Shown here in pieces: positions 9,624-17,937 of a DNA stretch of 64,000 bases (its first letter is position 1; every line of letters starts with the position of its first letter). Source of the stretch: an uncultured Pedobacter sp. (GTDB lineage: Bacteria; Bacteroidota; Bacteroidia; Sphingobacteriales; Sphingobacteriaceae); the NCBI RefSeq assembly GCF_946480185.1, contig NZ_CAMLIG010000018.1:1-64000 (forward strand), given 5' to 3'. A program made the position numbers and the translations under genes. Under the pieces are notes generated by a model. That model was not told the origin of the DNA, made no database searches, and saw only the letters and a list, made by a program, of their open reading frames with translations.

Positions 9624-10767
9624 AACTTTTGCAATCATCATAACATTAACAATAGTTACGCAAGCAGTGTTTGCGCAGGAAATGAAACTGATTGATGATA
9701 AGGCTACACCAGAAACCAAAAATCTTTACAAAAACCTTCAAAAGCTTTTGGATAAAGGCGTGATGTTTGGCCATCAGGACGATTTGGCCTATGGGGTAAA
9801 ATGGAAAAAGGCAGATGGAATTAGAAGCGACGTTAATGATGTGGTAAAAGACTATCCGGCAGTTTTTGGTTGGGATCTGGGCCAAATAGAGCATCAGTCA
9901 AAAAACAATATTGATGGAGTTCCCTTTGAAAAAATGAAGGAATATATTAAATGGGTTTATGATAACGGAGGGATAAACACCTTTAGCTGGCATGTAGATA
10001 ACCCTGTAACGTTAAAACATGCTTGGGACAATACGCCCGCAGTAGCTGCAGTTTTGCCGGGCGGTAAAAAAAACAGGATTTACAAAAAATGGATGAACAG
10101 TGCGGCCAAGTATATAAAAAGTTTAAAAGGCAGTGATGGCAAGCATATTCCTATAATTTTTAGGCCATATCACGAACTTAACGGAGGCTGGTTTTGGTGG
10201 GGCAAAGACTCTACATCTACCGATGAATACATTAAATTATACCAGTACACGGTTAATTATCTAAAAAATAAAAAGCATTTACACAACATAATTTATGTTT
10301 ACAATACCAACTCCTTTCAAACAGCTGCCGAATTTACCGAGCGTTACCCTGGAGATAATTTTATAGATATGGTAAGCTTTGATAATTACCAGTTTGCACC
10401 AATAAATACGGCCGACTCTGTTATCCAAAAATCGTCCTTAAACTATCAGGCACAAATTAAAGGCGGATTAACTATCTTAGATTCAGTGGCTAAAGCACAT
10501 AACAAAATCCCAACTTTTGCAGAAACCGGTCTTGAAGCGCTACCTATCAAAGACTGGTGGACAAATACGCTTTGGCCTGTAATTAAAGACTACCGGATAT
10601 CTTACGTTCTGGTATGGCGAAATCATGGTTGGATGGAGAATGAAAAAAAATTCCATTATTACGCCCCTTACCCAGGGCAGCCATCAGCGCCTGATTTTCA
10701 GAAGTTTTATGATTTAAAAGGCACACTTTTTCAAAGCGACATCGCAAAAGAAAACGTTTATAAATAA
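9613..10767 (+). CDS. GH26 beta-mannanase or mannobiohydrolase, periplasmic
   Basis: This 384-residue GH26 paralogue has a cleavable signal peptide (ending VFAQ) rather than a lipobox, so it is probably periplasmic. Motifs are VMFGHQDDLAYG, FGWDLGQIE, INTFSWHVDNPV, FRPYHELNGGWFWWG with acid/base Glu188, and TFAETGLE with nucleophile Glu304. In the Bacteroides fragilis mannan operon the second GH26 releases mannobiose for the epimerase and phosphorylase, and this gene occupies the matching place next to the transporter. The 11-bp overlap with the GH5 gene suggests both are made together. Exo-action is inferred from context only. Confidence 0.9.
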   Translation: MRIKTFAIIITLTIVTQAVFAQEMKLIDDKATPETKNLYKNLQKLLDKGVMFGHQDDLAYGVKWKKADGIRSDVNDVVKDYPAVFGWDLGQIEHQSKNNIDGVPFEKMKEYIKWVYDNGGINTFSWHVDNPVTLKHAWDNTPAVAAVLPGGKKNRIYKKWMNSAAKYIKSLKGSDGKHIPIIFRPYHELNGGWFWWGKDSTSTDEYIKLYQYTVNYLKNKKHLHNIIYVYNTNSFQTAAEFTERYPGDNFIDMVSFDNYQFAPINTADSVIQKSSLNYQAQIKGGLTILDSVAKAHNKIPTFAETGLEALPIKDWWTNTLWPVIKDYRISYVLVWRNHGWMENEKKFHYYAPYPGQPSAPDFQKFYDLKGTLFQSDIAKENVYK

Positions 10768-10799
10768 ATATCGATAGCACAAATTATTTTAATAGCAAT

Positions 10800-12209
10800 A
10801 TGGCTGAAAAATTAAGTTTTAAAGAAAAAGTTGGCTACGGTTTCGGAGATTTTGCATCTTCTATGTTCTGGAAAATATTCTCGGTATATCTGCTTTTCTT
10901 TTATACAGATGTTTTTGGAATTCCGGCAGCCATTGTAGGAACCATGTTTTTGGTAACCCGGATCTGGGATACAGCCCTGGACCCAATAATCGGTATTGTT
11001 TCAGATAGAACAACTACCAAATGGGGCAAATTTAGGCCGTACATCCTTTTTGTTGCTATCCCGTTTGGGATAATTGGTGTATTAACATTTACCACGCCTG
11101 ATTTAAGCGTAACAGGCAAGGTAATATATGCCTATATCACCTACACATTAATGATGATGGTTTATTCGGGCATCAATGTTCCTTACGCATCGCTAATGGG
11201 CGTAATGACTTCCAACATTAAAGAACGCACAACACTTTCCACCTTCCGCTTTGTGTTTGCATTTGCCGGAAGTATTTTGGTATTGGCTACGGCAGAACCA
11301 TTGGTAACAGCTTTAAGTAAAACCGTAACAGGCAGTGCCAACGTTCAATACGGATGGCAGTTTGCAATGGTTATTTATGCAATAATAGCTGTTGTGCTTT
11401 TCTATTTTACTTTTGCCTGGACCCGCGAAAGGGTAAGCCCGCCTAAGGAACAAAAAACTTCTCTTAAAGCCGATTTAAGAAACCTGGCAACAAATAAGCC
11501 TTGGTTTATCCTCTTGGGTGCAGGTATTTCTACACTTATTTTTAATTCTTTAAGAGACGGTTCTACCATTTTTTATTTTAAGTATTATTTTCAAAGTCAG
11601 GAAGCATTTGAAATTCCTTTAACAAAAATAGCAATCAACTTTAGTACGCTGTACCTTGTGCTAGGGCAGGCGGCCAATATTGTTGGCGTAGTATTGGCAA
11701 AACCTATTTCAGATAAAATTGGCAAAAAAAACACCTTTTTAAATGCAATGGTTATTGCATGTGTGCTGAGCATTGTTTTCTTTTTCTTTAAAGAGAACAA
11801 CCTTGTGCTTATTTTCAGTTTCCAATTTTTGATAAGTATCTGTGCCGGAATAATTTTCCCGCTGTTATGGTCTATGTACGCAGATATTGCAGATTATTCT
11901 GAATGGAAAACCGGGAGAAGAGCAACAGGTTTAATTTTCTCTTCTTCATCCATGTCGCAAAAATTAGGCTGGACTTTAGGCGGTGCGCTTACCGGTTGGC
12001 TGTTAGCTATTTACGGATTTAAAGCCAACGTGATACAAACGGAAGATGCACAAACAGGTATCAGAATGATGATGAGCCTTATCCCTGCCGCGGGTGCGCT
12101 TATTTCAGCAATATTTATTGGCTTTTATAAACTTAGCGATTCATTTATGATGACCGTAAGTGATGAACTATCCGCAAGACGCAAAAACGAAGAAACAGAT
12201 TTAGGTTAA
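10800..12209 (+). CDS. GPH-family sugar:cation symporter (MFS, MelB-like)
   Basis: This 469-residue polytopic inner-membrane protein has about 12 hydrophobic segments. Its start, KLSFKEKVGYGFGDFASSMFW, is typical of the glycoside-pentoside-hexuronide (GPH) family, as are TRIWDTALDPIIGIVSDRT (the Asp-rich cation-site helix) and KWGKFRPYI. It should carry mannobiose or mannosyl-glucose from periplasm to cytoplasm, where the GH130 phosphorylase and epimerase act. It lies 32 bp after GH26 and only 3 bp before GH28. The same transporter family is found in characterised mannan operons. The actual substrate is inferred. Confidence 0.92.
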   Translation: MAEKLSFKEKVGYGFGDFASSMFWKIFSVYLLFFYTDVFGIPAAIVGTMFLVTRIWDTALDPIIGIVSDRTTTKWGKFRPYILFVAIPFGIIGVLTFTTPDLSVTGKVIYAYITYTLMMMVYSGINVPYASLMGVMTSNIKERTTLSTFRFVFAFAGSILVLATAEPLVTALSKTVTGSANVQYGWQFAMVIYAIIAVVLFYFTFAWTRERVSPPKEQKTSLKADLRNLATNKPWFILLGAGISTLIFNSLRDGSTIFYFKYYFQSQEAFEIPLTKIAINFSTLYLVLGQAANIVGVVLAKPISDKIGKKNTFLNAMVIACVLSIVFFFFKENNLVLIFSFQFLISICAGIIFPLLWSMYADIADYSEWKTGRRATGLIFSSSSMSQKLGWTLGGALTGWLLAIYGFKANVIQTEDAQTGIRMMMSLIPAAGALISAIFIGFYKLSDSFMMTVSDELSARRKNEETDLG

Positions 12210-12212
12210 AAT

Positions 12213-13814
12213 ATGGGTATTAAAATTAACCGTTTAGCTTTAATTACTTTGATTATACTTTTTTGTTTATCAATAGATTATTCTTATGCCCAAAGTATTG
12301 CGGTATTTAATGTGCTGGATTTTGGAGCCAAACAGGATGAAAACTTTAATTCGCAAAAGGCAATTCAGCAAGCGATAAACCAATGCGAAAAAACCGGCGG
12401 AGGTACAGTGTTGATTCCTGCCGGCACTTTTTATACTTCAACCATTTACCTAAAAAGTAATATCGATTTTAAGTTGGGTAATGGAGCAACGCTTGTTGCA
12501 ATTGCAGATAAAAGTTTGTACAAAAATGAAAAGCTGGGTTTGCAAGATGCCGGTGATAATTTTATACCTGCGTTGCTGGTTGCGCACAATATTGAGAACT
12601 TTAGCATTACCGGAAAAGGAGCTATCAAAGGCCAACCAAGTTTTTATTATACCACGGTAACACATAAAGACAGTTATCCGGGCTGGAATGCAAATGCCAT
12701 GAAAAGTGGCGTAAGTATGGAACGGCCTTGGGTTAACAATCCAAAAATCTCTTTGGTTTATATCTCCGATTGTAAAAATCTGTTTTTAGAAGACATTAGT
12801 ATTGTAAACTCTCCAAACTGGAGTTGCCATATACAATGGAGTAAAAACGTAAGAATAAATGGGATAAAAATTATTTCTAGTTTAACAGAAGGCGTAAATT
12901 CTGATGGTTTGGATATTGATGGCTGTAAAAATGTAATCATCAGCAACAGTATTGTTCAAACTGGCGATGATGCCATCTGCTTAAAAACAACCAAACAAGG
13001 TACGCGGACAGAAAGTTGCGAAGATATTTTGATTGACAACTGCGTTTTATCATCCACATCATGTGCCTTAAAACTGGGTACCGAAAGCCATTCTGATTTT
13101 AGAAGAATATCGTTTACAAACTGCGCCATCAGCGAAAGCAACCGGGGAATTGGAATTATAATCAGAGACGGAGGAACAGTTTCTGATGTCAATTTTTCAA
13201 ACATCAGCATGGACTGTAAGCGCAAACCGTTTTTCTGGTGGGGAAACGGCGAAGCATTCCATTTTAACGTTTTTAAAAGAAATCCGGATTCCCGTTTAGG
13301 GAAAATAGAAAACGTAACGCTTAGCAACATCCGTGGCACTGTTGAAGGTACTTCAACCATTAAAGGCTTTGGCGAAGGAAATAATTCTATCAGCGGTATA
13401 AATATCCATAATGTAACATTGGATATCAACAAAGAATCAGAAAAAGATAAAAGAACTACCCATGCAATTGAAATTGTTAATGCCTCTGAAATTATTGTAA
13501 AAAATATAAAAATAAATTGGAAAACGGCAGGTGCAGAGCCATTGTGGAGTAATGCTTTTTACGCTAAAAATGTAGATGGTTTAACGCTGGAAAGCTTTAA
13601 AGCAAATCAGGAAACTTTGCAAAACAAGTCTTCGGATATTTTATTATCCGATGTAAAAAATGCCTTTATAAAGCCTAATGCCATTAAAAATAGTGTTCTG
13701 GAAATAGAAGGCGAAGAAACCAGAAACATCATTGTTTACCAGTTAGAAGGAAAAACCAGTACCATCAACAAGCTGAAAAATAAAAAGGAATTGATAATAA
13801 AGAATAAAATTTAA
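12213..13814 (+). CDS. GH28-family right-handed beta-helix hydrolase (polygalacturonase-like)
   Basis: This 533-residue protein has a signal peptide (cleaved near SYAQ). It opens with [24 protein letters not shown], the pectin-lyase-fold start, then has GH28 Asp motifs: NSDGLDID (Asp231) and GDDAICLK (Asp252, Asp253). The histidine motif GHG of classical polygalacturonases is not seen; the corresponding stretch reads [12 protein letters not shown], closer to exo-acting GH28 members. The gene starts 3 bp after the transporter and is embedded in the mannan operon, where a pectin enzyme is unexpected. It may remove galacturonate-like side groups or act on mannan-associated pectin. The family call is firm; the substrate is unknown. 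Confidence 0.82.
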   Translation: MGIKINRLALITLIILFCLSIDYSYAQSIAVFNVLDFGAKQDENFNSQKAIQQAINQCEKTGGGTVLIPAGTFYTSTIYLKSNIDFKLGNGATLVAIADKSLYKNEKLGLQDAGDNFIPALLVAHNIENFSITGKGAIKGQPSFYYTTVTHKDSYPGWNANAMKSGVSMERPWVNNPKISLVYISDCKNLFLEDISIVNSPNWSCHIQWSKNVRINGIKIISSLTEGVNSDGLDIDGCKNVIISNSIVQTGDDAICLKTTKQGTRTESCEDILIDNCVLSSTSCALKLGTESHSDFRRISFTNCAISESNRGIGIIIRDGGTVSDVNFSNISMDCKRKPFFWWGNGEAFHFNVFKRNPDSRLGKIENVTLSNIRGTVEGTSTIKGFGEGNNSISGINIHNVTLDINKESEKDKRTTHAIEIVNASEIIVKNIKINWKTAGAEPLWSNAFYAKNVDGLTLESFKANQETLQNKSSDILLSDVKNAFIKPNAIKNSVLEIEGEETRNIIVYQLEGKTSTINKLKNKKELIIKNKI

Positions 13815-13836
13815 CACCGTTCAAATTATATATAAA

Positions 13837-15033
13837 ATGACATCTAATTTTACACGCCGTTTGGCAGAATTACAGGAAAATCATCAAGCGCTCATTAACC
13901 AGAAGAATGAAAAAGAGGCATTGGGAAACGGAATATTTGATCGTTATAAGAATCCGGTTGTTACGGCGGCGCATATTCCTTTAAACTGGCGTTATGACTT
14001 TGATGAAAAAAGCAATCCTTTTTTGATGGAAAGAATAGCGGTAAACGCCGCGTTTAATGCGGGAGCTATCAAATTTAACGGTAAGTACATCATGGTAGTG
14101 CGTGTGGAAGGCGCTGATAGAAAATCTTTTTTTGCCGTTGCCGAAAGTGCTAACGGGGTTGACGGATTTAAATTTTGGGATTCACCGATTGTTTTCGACA
14201 GCCACGAGGGCGCAGATTCCAATGTATATGATATGCGTTTAACCCAGCATGATGATGGTTTTATCTATGGCCTGTTCTGTACAGAAAAGAAAGATCCACA
14301 AGCGCCAATAGGTGACGAATCTGCTGCGGTGGCACAGTGCGGTATCATGAGAACAAAAGATCTGATAACGTGGGACCGTTTGGCAGATTTAAAAACGCCA
14401 TCGCCACAGCAGAGAAATGTGGTTTTGCATCCCGAATTTGTTGACGGGCAATATGCTTTTTACACCCGTCCGCAAGATAGTTTTATCGAAGCAGGCAAAG
14501 GCGGAGGAATTGGCTTTGGCCTATCAACATCAATGGAAAACGCAGAAGTAGCAAATGAACATGTTTTGTACGGCAAAGAATACCATACGGTTTACGAGGC
14601 CAAAAACGGGCAGGGTCCAACGCCGATTAAAACAGAAAAAGGTTGGTTGCATTTAGCTCATGGCGTTAGAAACACAGCGGCAGGTTTACGTTATGTGCTT
14701 TATATGTTTATGACTGATTTGCAGGATTTGACCAAAGTAATACACAAACCGGGCGGTTATTTTATCGCTCCGGAGGGCGAAGAACGTATTGGAGATGTAT
14801 CTAACGTAGTGTTTTCCAACGGTTGGATTGCAGATGATAATGGCGATGTATTTATTTACTACGCATCATCAGATACACGGATGCATGTAGCAACTTCAAC
14901 TATTGAGCAACTGGTAGATTACTGCATCAACACACCAGAAGACGGTTTAAGCTCGGCAAATTCGGTAAAAGCAGTTAACCAATTAATCGAAAAGAACAAG
15001 CACATAAAAAACACACAGGTAACAGACAAATAG
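13837..15033 (+). CDS. GH130 4-O-beta-D-mannosyl-D-glucose phosphorylase
   Basis: This 398-residue cytoplasmic protein without signal peptide belongs to GH130 subfamily 1. It should split beta-1,4-mannosylglucose with phosphate into alpha-mannose-1-phosphate and glucose. Visible features are the N-terminal [16 protein letters not shown], the five-bladed propeller repeats, and NVYDMRL containing Asp132, which matches the known proton donor region (Asp131 in the B. fragilis enzyme). It forms a pathway with the epimerase downstream, which makes its substrate from mannobiose. It lies 22 bp after GH28. This is the diagnostic gene of the beta-mannan pathway. Confidence 0.92.
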   Translation: MTSNFTRRLAELQENHQALINQKNEKEALGNGIFDRYKNPVVTAAHIPLNWRYDFDEKSNPFLMERIAVNAAFNAGAIKFNGKYIMVVRVEGADRKSFFAVAESANGVDGFKFWDSPIVFDSHEGADSNVYDMRLTQHDDGFIYGLFCTEKKDPQAPIGDESAAVAQCGIMRTKDLITWDRLADLKTPSPQQRNVVLHPEFVDGQYAFYTRPQDSFIEAGKGGGIGFGLSTSMENAEVANEHVLYGKEYHTVYEAKNGQGPTPIKTEKGWLHLAHGVRNTAAGLRYVLYMFMTDLQDLTKVIHKPGGYFIAPEGEERIGDVSNVVFSNGWIADDNGDVFIYYASSDTRMHVATSTIEQLVDYCINTPEDGLSSANSVKAVNQLIEKNKHIKNTQVTDK

Positions 15034-15086
15034 CTTGGTATATTGATAAAAGCTTAGTTCGATTAATAAAATTATTCGTAGGAACA

Positions 15087-15193
15087 GGCTTTAGCCCGTT
15101 TTTAAAGCAATTATCATTTGGCTTTAGCCAAAATCTATCCTAAGTTTCGGCTAAAGCCAAACATCGAATAAATTTTATCATCGGGCTAAAGCC
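15087..15193. repeat. Nested inverted repeat (REP-like intergenic element)
   Basis: Two perfect inverted pairs are nested. The outer arms are GGCTTTAGCCCG (15087-15098) and CGGGCTAAAGCC (15182-15193). The inner arms are TTTGGCTTTAGCC (15117-15129) and GGCTAAAGCCAAA (15149-15161). All four arms share the core GGCTTTAGCC or its complement, so each arm can pair with either opposite arm. It fits a REP or BIME-type element between the phosphorylase and epimerase genes, and may act as a terminator, processing site or insulator. No coding potential is seen. Confidence 0.85.
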
Positions 15194-15295
15194 CGATACA
15201 ATTGAATTGGTTTAGTAATTCATAATCAATGCTTGAAATTTTAATCATAATCAGGTTAAAAATATTTCCAAGCTTTTGTTTTAATTGTCCCGAAA

Positions 15296-16486
15296 ATGCA
15301 AAAACAGCTAATTGCAGAGTTTAAAAACCAGTTAAAATCAATTCTTGATTATTGGGCTAAATACACCGTTGATGAAAAAAACGGGGGCTTTTTAGGCAAA
15401 CTGGATAACGAGAATAACGTTACAGAAAACGCTCCGAAAGGCGCTGTTTTGAATGCCCGTATCCTTTGGTCTTTTTCTGCCGGTTATAATTTTAGTCAGG
15501 ATGCCAATTACCTGAAATTGGCAGAAAGAAGTTTTGATTATTTAAAAAACCATTTTATCGATCAAGAAATGGGAGGCGTTTATTGGTCGGTAGATGCGCT
15601 GGGGAATCCTTTAGATACCAAAAAACAGATTTACGCCATTTCTTTTGCCATTTACGGTTTAACAGAATATTACAGAACAAGCAACAATCAGGAAGCTTTA
15701 AATTTAGCTGTTTCTCTTTTTCACGATATAGAAAAGCACAGTTTTGATGCAAAAAACGGAGGCTATTTAGAGGCTTTAACCCGCAATTGGCAAACCATCG
15801 ATGACCTGCGTTTAAGCGATAAGGATGCCAATGAGAAAAAAACCATGAATACGCACCTGCACATTTTGGAGGCTTATACCAACTTGTACAGATATTGGCC
15901 GGATGCGCAACTGAAAGAAAAAACAAAACACCTTTTAGAAGTTTTCGAGCAACATATTCTTGACCAAAACACCAGGCATCTGATGCTGTTTTTTGATGAA
16001 GAGTGGAACTCAAACTACAATATTGTTTCTTACGGACATGATATTGAAGCTTCGTGGCTGATGCTGGAAGCGGCAGAGGTAATTGGCGACGAAAAACTTA
16101 TCCATCATTTTGAGCAGCTGGCAGTAGAAATTGCAAATGCTTCTGCAGAAGGAATTGATAAAACCGGCGCTCTGATTTACGAATTGGAAGCCGATAAAAA
16201 TCATCAGATACCAGAAAAACATTGGTGGGTGCAGGCCGAAGCGATGGTTGGGTTTTTAAATGCCTATCAACTCAGTAAAAATGAAAACTTTTATAATCAT
16301 TTTTTATCCATTTGGGATTTTACCAAAAAACACATCATTGACCATAAAAACGGCGAATGGTTTTGGGGCGTAAACAAAGATTTTTCTTTGATGCAGGGCG
16401 AAGACAAAGCAGGTTTTTGGAAATGCCCATACCATAACAGCCGGGCTTGTATGGAAGTAATTAATCGATTAAAAAAACTCAGTTAA
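15296..16486 (+). CDS. Cellobiose 2-epimerase (AGE family), mannobiose to mannosylglucose
   Basis: This 396-residue cytoplasmic enzyme of the N-acylglucosamine/cellobiose 2-epimerase family has an (alpha/alpha)6 barrel. It converts beta-1,4-mannobiose to 4-O-mannosyl-glucose for the GH130 phosphorylase. Visible residues are the catalytic-type histidines in NTHLHILEAY (His187, His189), SYGHDIEASW (His248) and KCPYHNSRACMEV (His380), plus the typical N-terminus YWAKYTVDEKNGGFLG. Length matches the family (about 390-410). It is separated from GH130 by the nested inverted repeat, so expression may differ from the upstream genes. Confidence 0.92.
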   Translation: MQKQLIAEFKNQLKSILDYWAKYTVDEKNGGFLGKLDNENNVTENAPKGAVLNARILWSFSAGYNFSQDANYLKLAERSFDYLKNHFIDQEMGGVYWSVDALGNPLDTKKQIYAISFAIYGLTEYYRTSNNQEALNLAVSLFHDIEKHSFDAKNGGYLEALTRNWQTIDDLRLSDKDANEKKTMNTHLHILEAYTNLYRYWPDAQLKEKTKHLLEVFEQHILDQNTRHLMLFFDEEWNSNYNIVSYGHDIEASWLMLEAAEVIGDEKLIHHFEQLAVEIANASAEGIDKTGALIYELEADKNHQIPEKHWWVQAEAMVGFLNAYQLSKNENFYNHFLSIWDFTKKHIIDHKNGEWFWGVNKDFSLMQGEDKAGFWKCPYHNSRACMEVINRLKKLS

Positions 16487-16573
16487 TAAAAATGAAACTT
16501 ACATGAGCTTGCAGTAAAAAAAAGGAATGATTAAGATCATGTATGCTTCATTGCCATAAAAAAATATATTCTA

Positions 16574-17878
16574 ATGAAAAAATTCTGTTTTACTTTTTTA
16601 CTAACCAGTATCGCTTTTTTCGGCTTTGCCCAAAACCCAATTATCCCTGGCTATTTTGCCGATCCAAGTATAAAAAAGTTTGATAATAAATATTACCTAT
16701 ATGTTACCACAGACGGTTATGGCCCCTTCGGTAATGATGGACAGTCTCTTGTGTGGGTTTCTGAGGACTTACTGGTTTGGAGGCCCGAAAAAATTGAAGG
16801 TTTACCAAATGAAACAATTTGGGCACCTGCGGTTACCAAGGGTAAAAACGGTAAATATTATCTGTATTGTCAAAACTCCGTTGATTACTCTGGCTATGCT
16901 TACAAAGGCGATTCTCCAACCGGTCCATTCAAAAAAATGAACCATTTAGGAGGATTTGATCTGGAACCTTTTATTGATCCGGTTTCCGGAAAAACTTATG
17001 TAATCTCTGCTTCAAAAGAACTTTTTGAGATGAACAATGATGTCAGCTCGTCAGATTATTTGGTTAAAGTAGAAAAGAAAATACCTTTTAAAGGCGAACT
17101 TTTTGACTTTACAGAAGCACCGTATCTATTGTATAAAGACGGTCTGTATTATTTAATGTGGGCAGGCGGACGATGCTGGCAACGCAGTTACAACATTAAA
17201 TACGCGGTTTCTAAAAACATTGAAGGCCCGTATAAATCTATCGATAAAGGAATTGTGTTGGCAACCAGCGAACAAGATAGCGTATTGGGCCCCGGCCATA
17301 ATTCAGTCATCGAGTTAAACGGTAGATGGTTTGCTTTTTATCACCGTCAGGATCCAGATTCGCCGAATCCATGTTCGTACAGGTTTACCTGTGCAAGCGA
17401 ATTTACTTTTGATAAAGATGGCAAAATTCAGTTTAAACAGTGGATAAACGATTTGCCAAAGGCCTTAAACATTAAGCCTAAAATGGTAAACTACGCTATA
17501 AATGCAGAAGTTTTTGCCAATACCGAAAGCTTAAACCACAGAGCCATCCACGCTGTTGACGGTAAAAACGATACCCGATGGACCACCGAAGTAAATCAGA
17601 AAGGAGAATTATCCATCAATTTAGGCGAAGAAAAAGCCATCAAACAAATAGAGATTGATTTTGAATATCCCGATAAGTGGCATACTTACAAATTAGAATA
17701 TTCCAACGATAACCAAAACTGGACAACAATTGTTGACCATACCTTGCAAGCGGTACAGGCTTACCCAAACATGTTTACGGATATAGCTATCAAAGCAAAA
17801 TTCATTAAACTTTCTATCAATAATTCCGAGGACAGAACGGCATCCGTTTGGGAAGTTAAAGTTTGGGGGAATCCGTAA
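16574..17878 (+). CDS. GH43-family hydrolase with C-terminal F5/8 type C (CBM32-like) domain
   Basis: This 434-residue secreted protein (signal peptide ending GFAQ) has a five-bladed propeller of GH43 type. The catalytic base lies in GYFADPS (Asp30), a modulator region is in DLEPFIDP, and the acid is in FTEAPYLL (Glu181). A discoidin-like carbohydrate-binding domain follows (about 310-434, with AIHAVDGKNDTRWTTEV). GH43 enzymes usually remove arabinose, xylose or galactose. In a mannan locus it may remove a side-chain sugar. It shares architecture with the larger GH43 gene at 23778. It opens the second stretch of enzyme genes, 87 bp after the epimerase. Confidence 0.82.
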   Translation: MKKFCFTFLLTSIAFFGFAQNPIIPGYFADPSIKKFDNKYYLYVTTDGYGPFGNDGQSLVWVSEDLLVWRPEKIEGLPNETIWAPAVTKGKNGKYYLYCQNSVDYSGYAYKGDSPTGPFKKMNHLGGFDLEPFIDPVSGKTYVISASKELFEMNNDVSSSDYLVKVEKKIPFKGELFDFTEAPYLLYKDGLYYLMWAGGRCWQRSYNIKYAVSKNIEGPYKSIDKGIVLATSEQDSVLGPGHNSVIELNGRWFAFYHRQDPDSPNPCSYRFTCASEFTFDKDGKIQFKQWINDLPKALNIKPKMVNYAINAEVFANTESLNHRAIHAVDGKNDTRWTTEVNQKGELSINLGEEKAIKQIEIDFEYPDKWHTYKLEYSNDNQNWTTIVDHTLQAVQAYPNMFTDIAIKAKFIKLSINNSEDRTASVWEVKVWGNP

Positions 17879-17937
17879 ATTTTAAATGCAAAAAGCTTAA
17901 GGCATAAAGCTGAAAGCCTTTACATAAATATAATATC

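Noticed and set aside
12956..13432. 158-codon minus-strand open frame
   Set aside because: It lies wholly inside the GH28 gene on the other strand, with no family motif and no start context; it is a shadow of the real gene.
15555..16013. 152-codon minus-strand open frame
   Set aside because: Antisense to the epimerase gene, with Cys/Trp/His-rich composition unlike a real protein.
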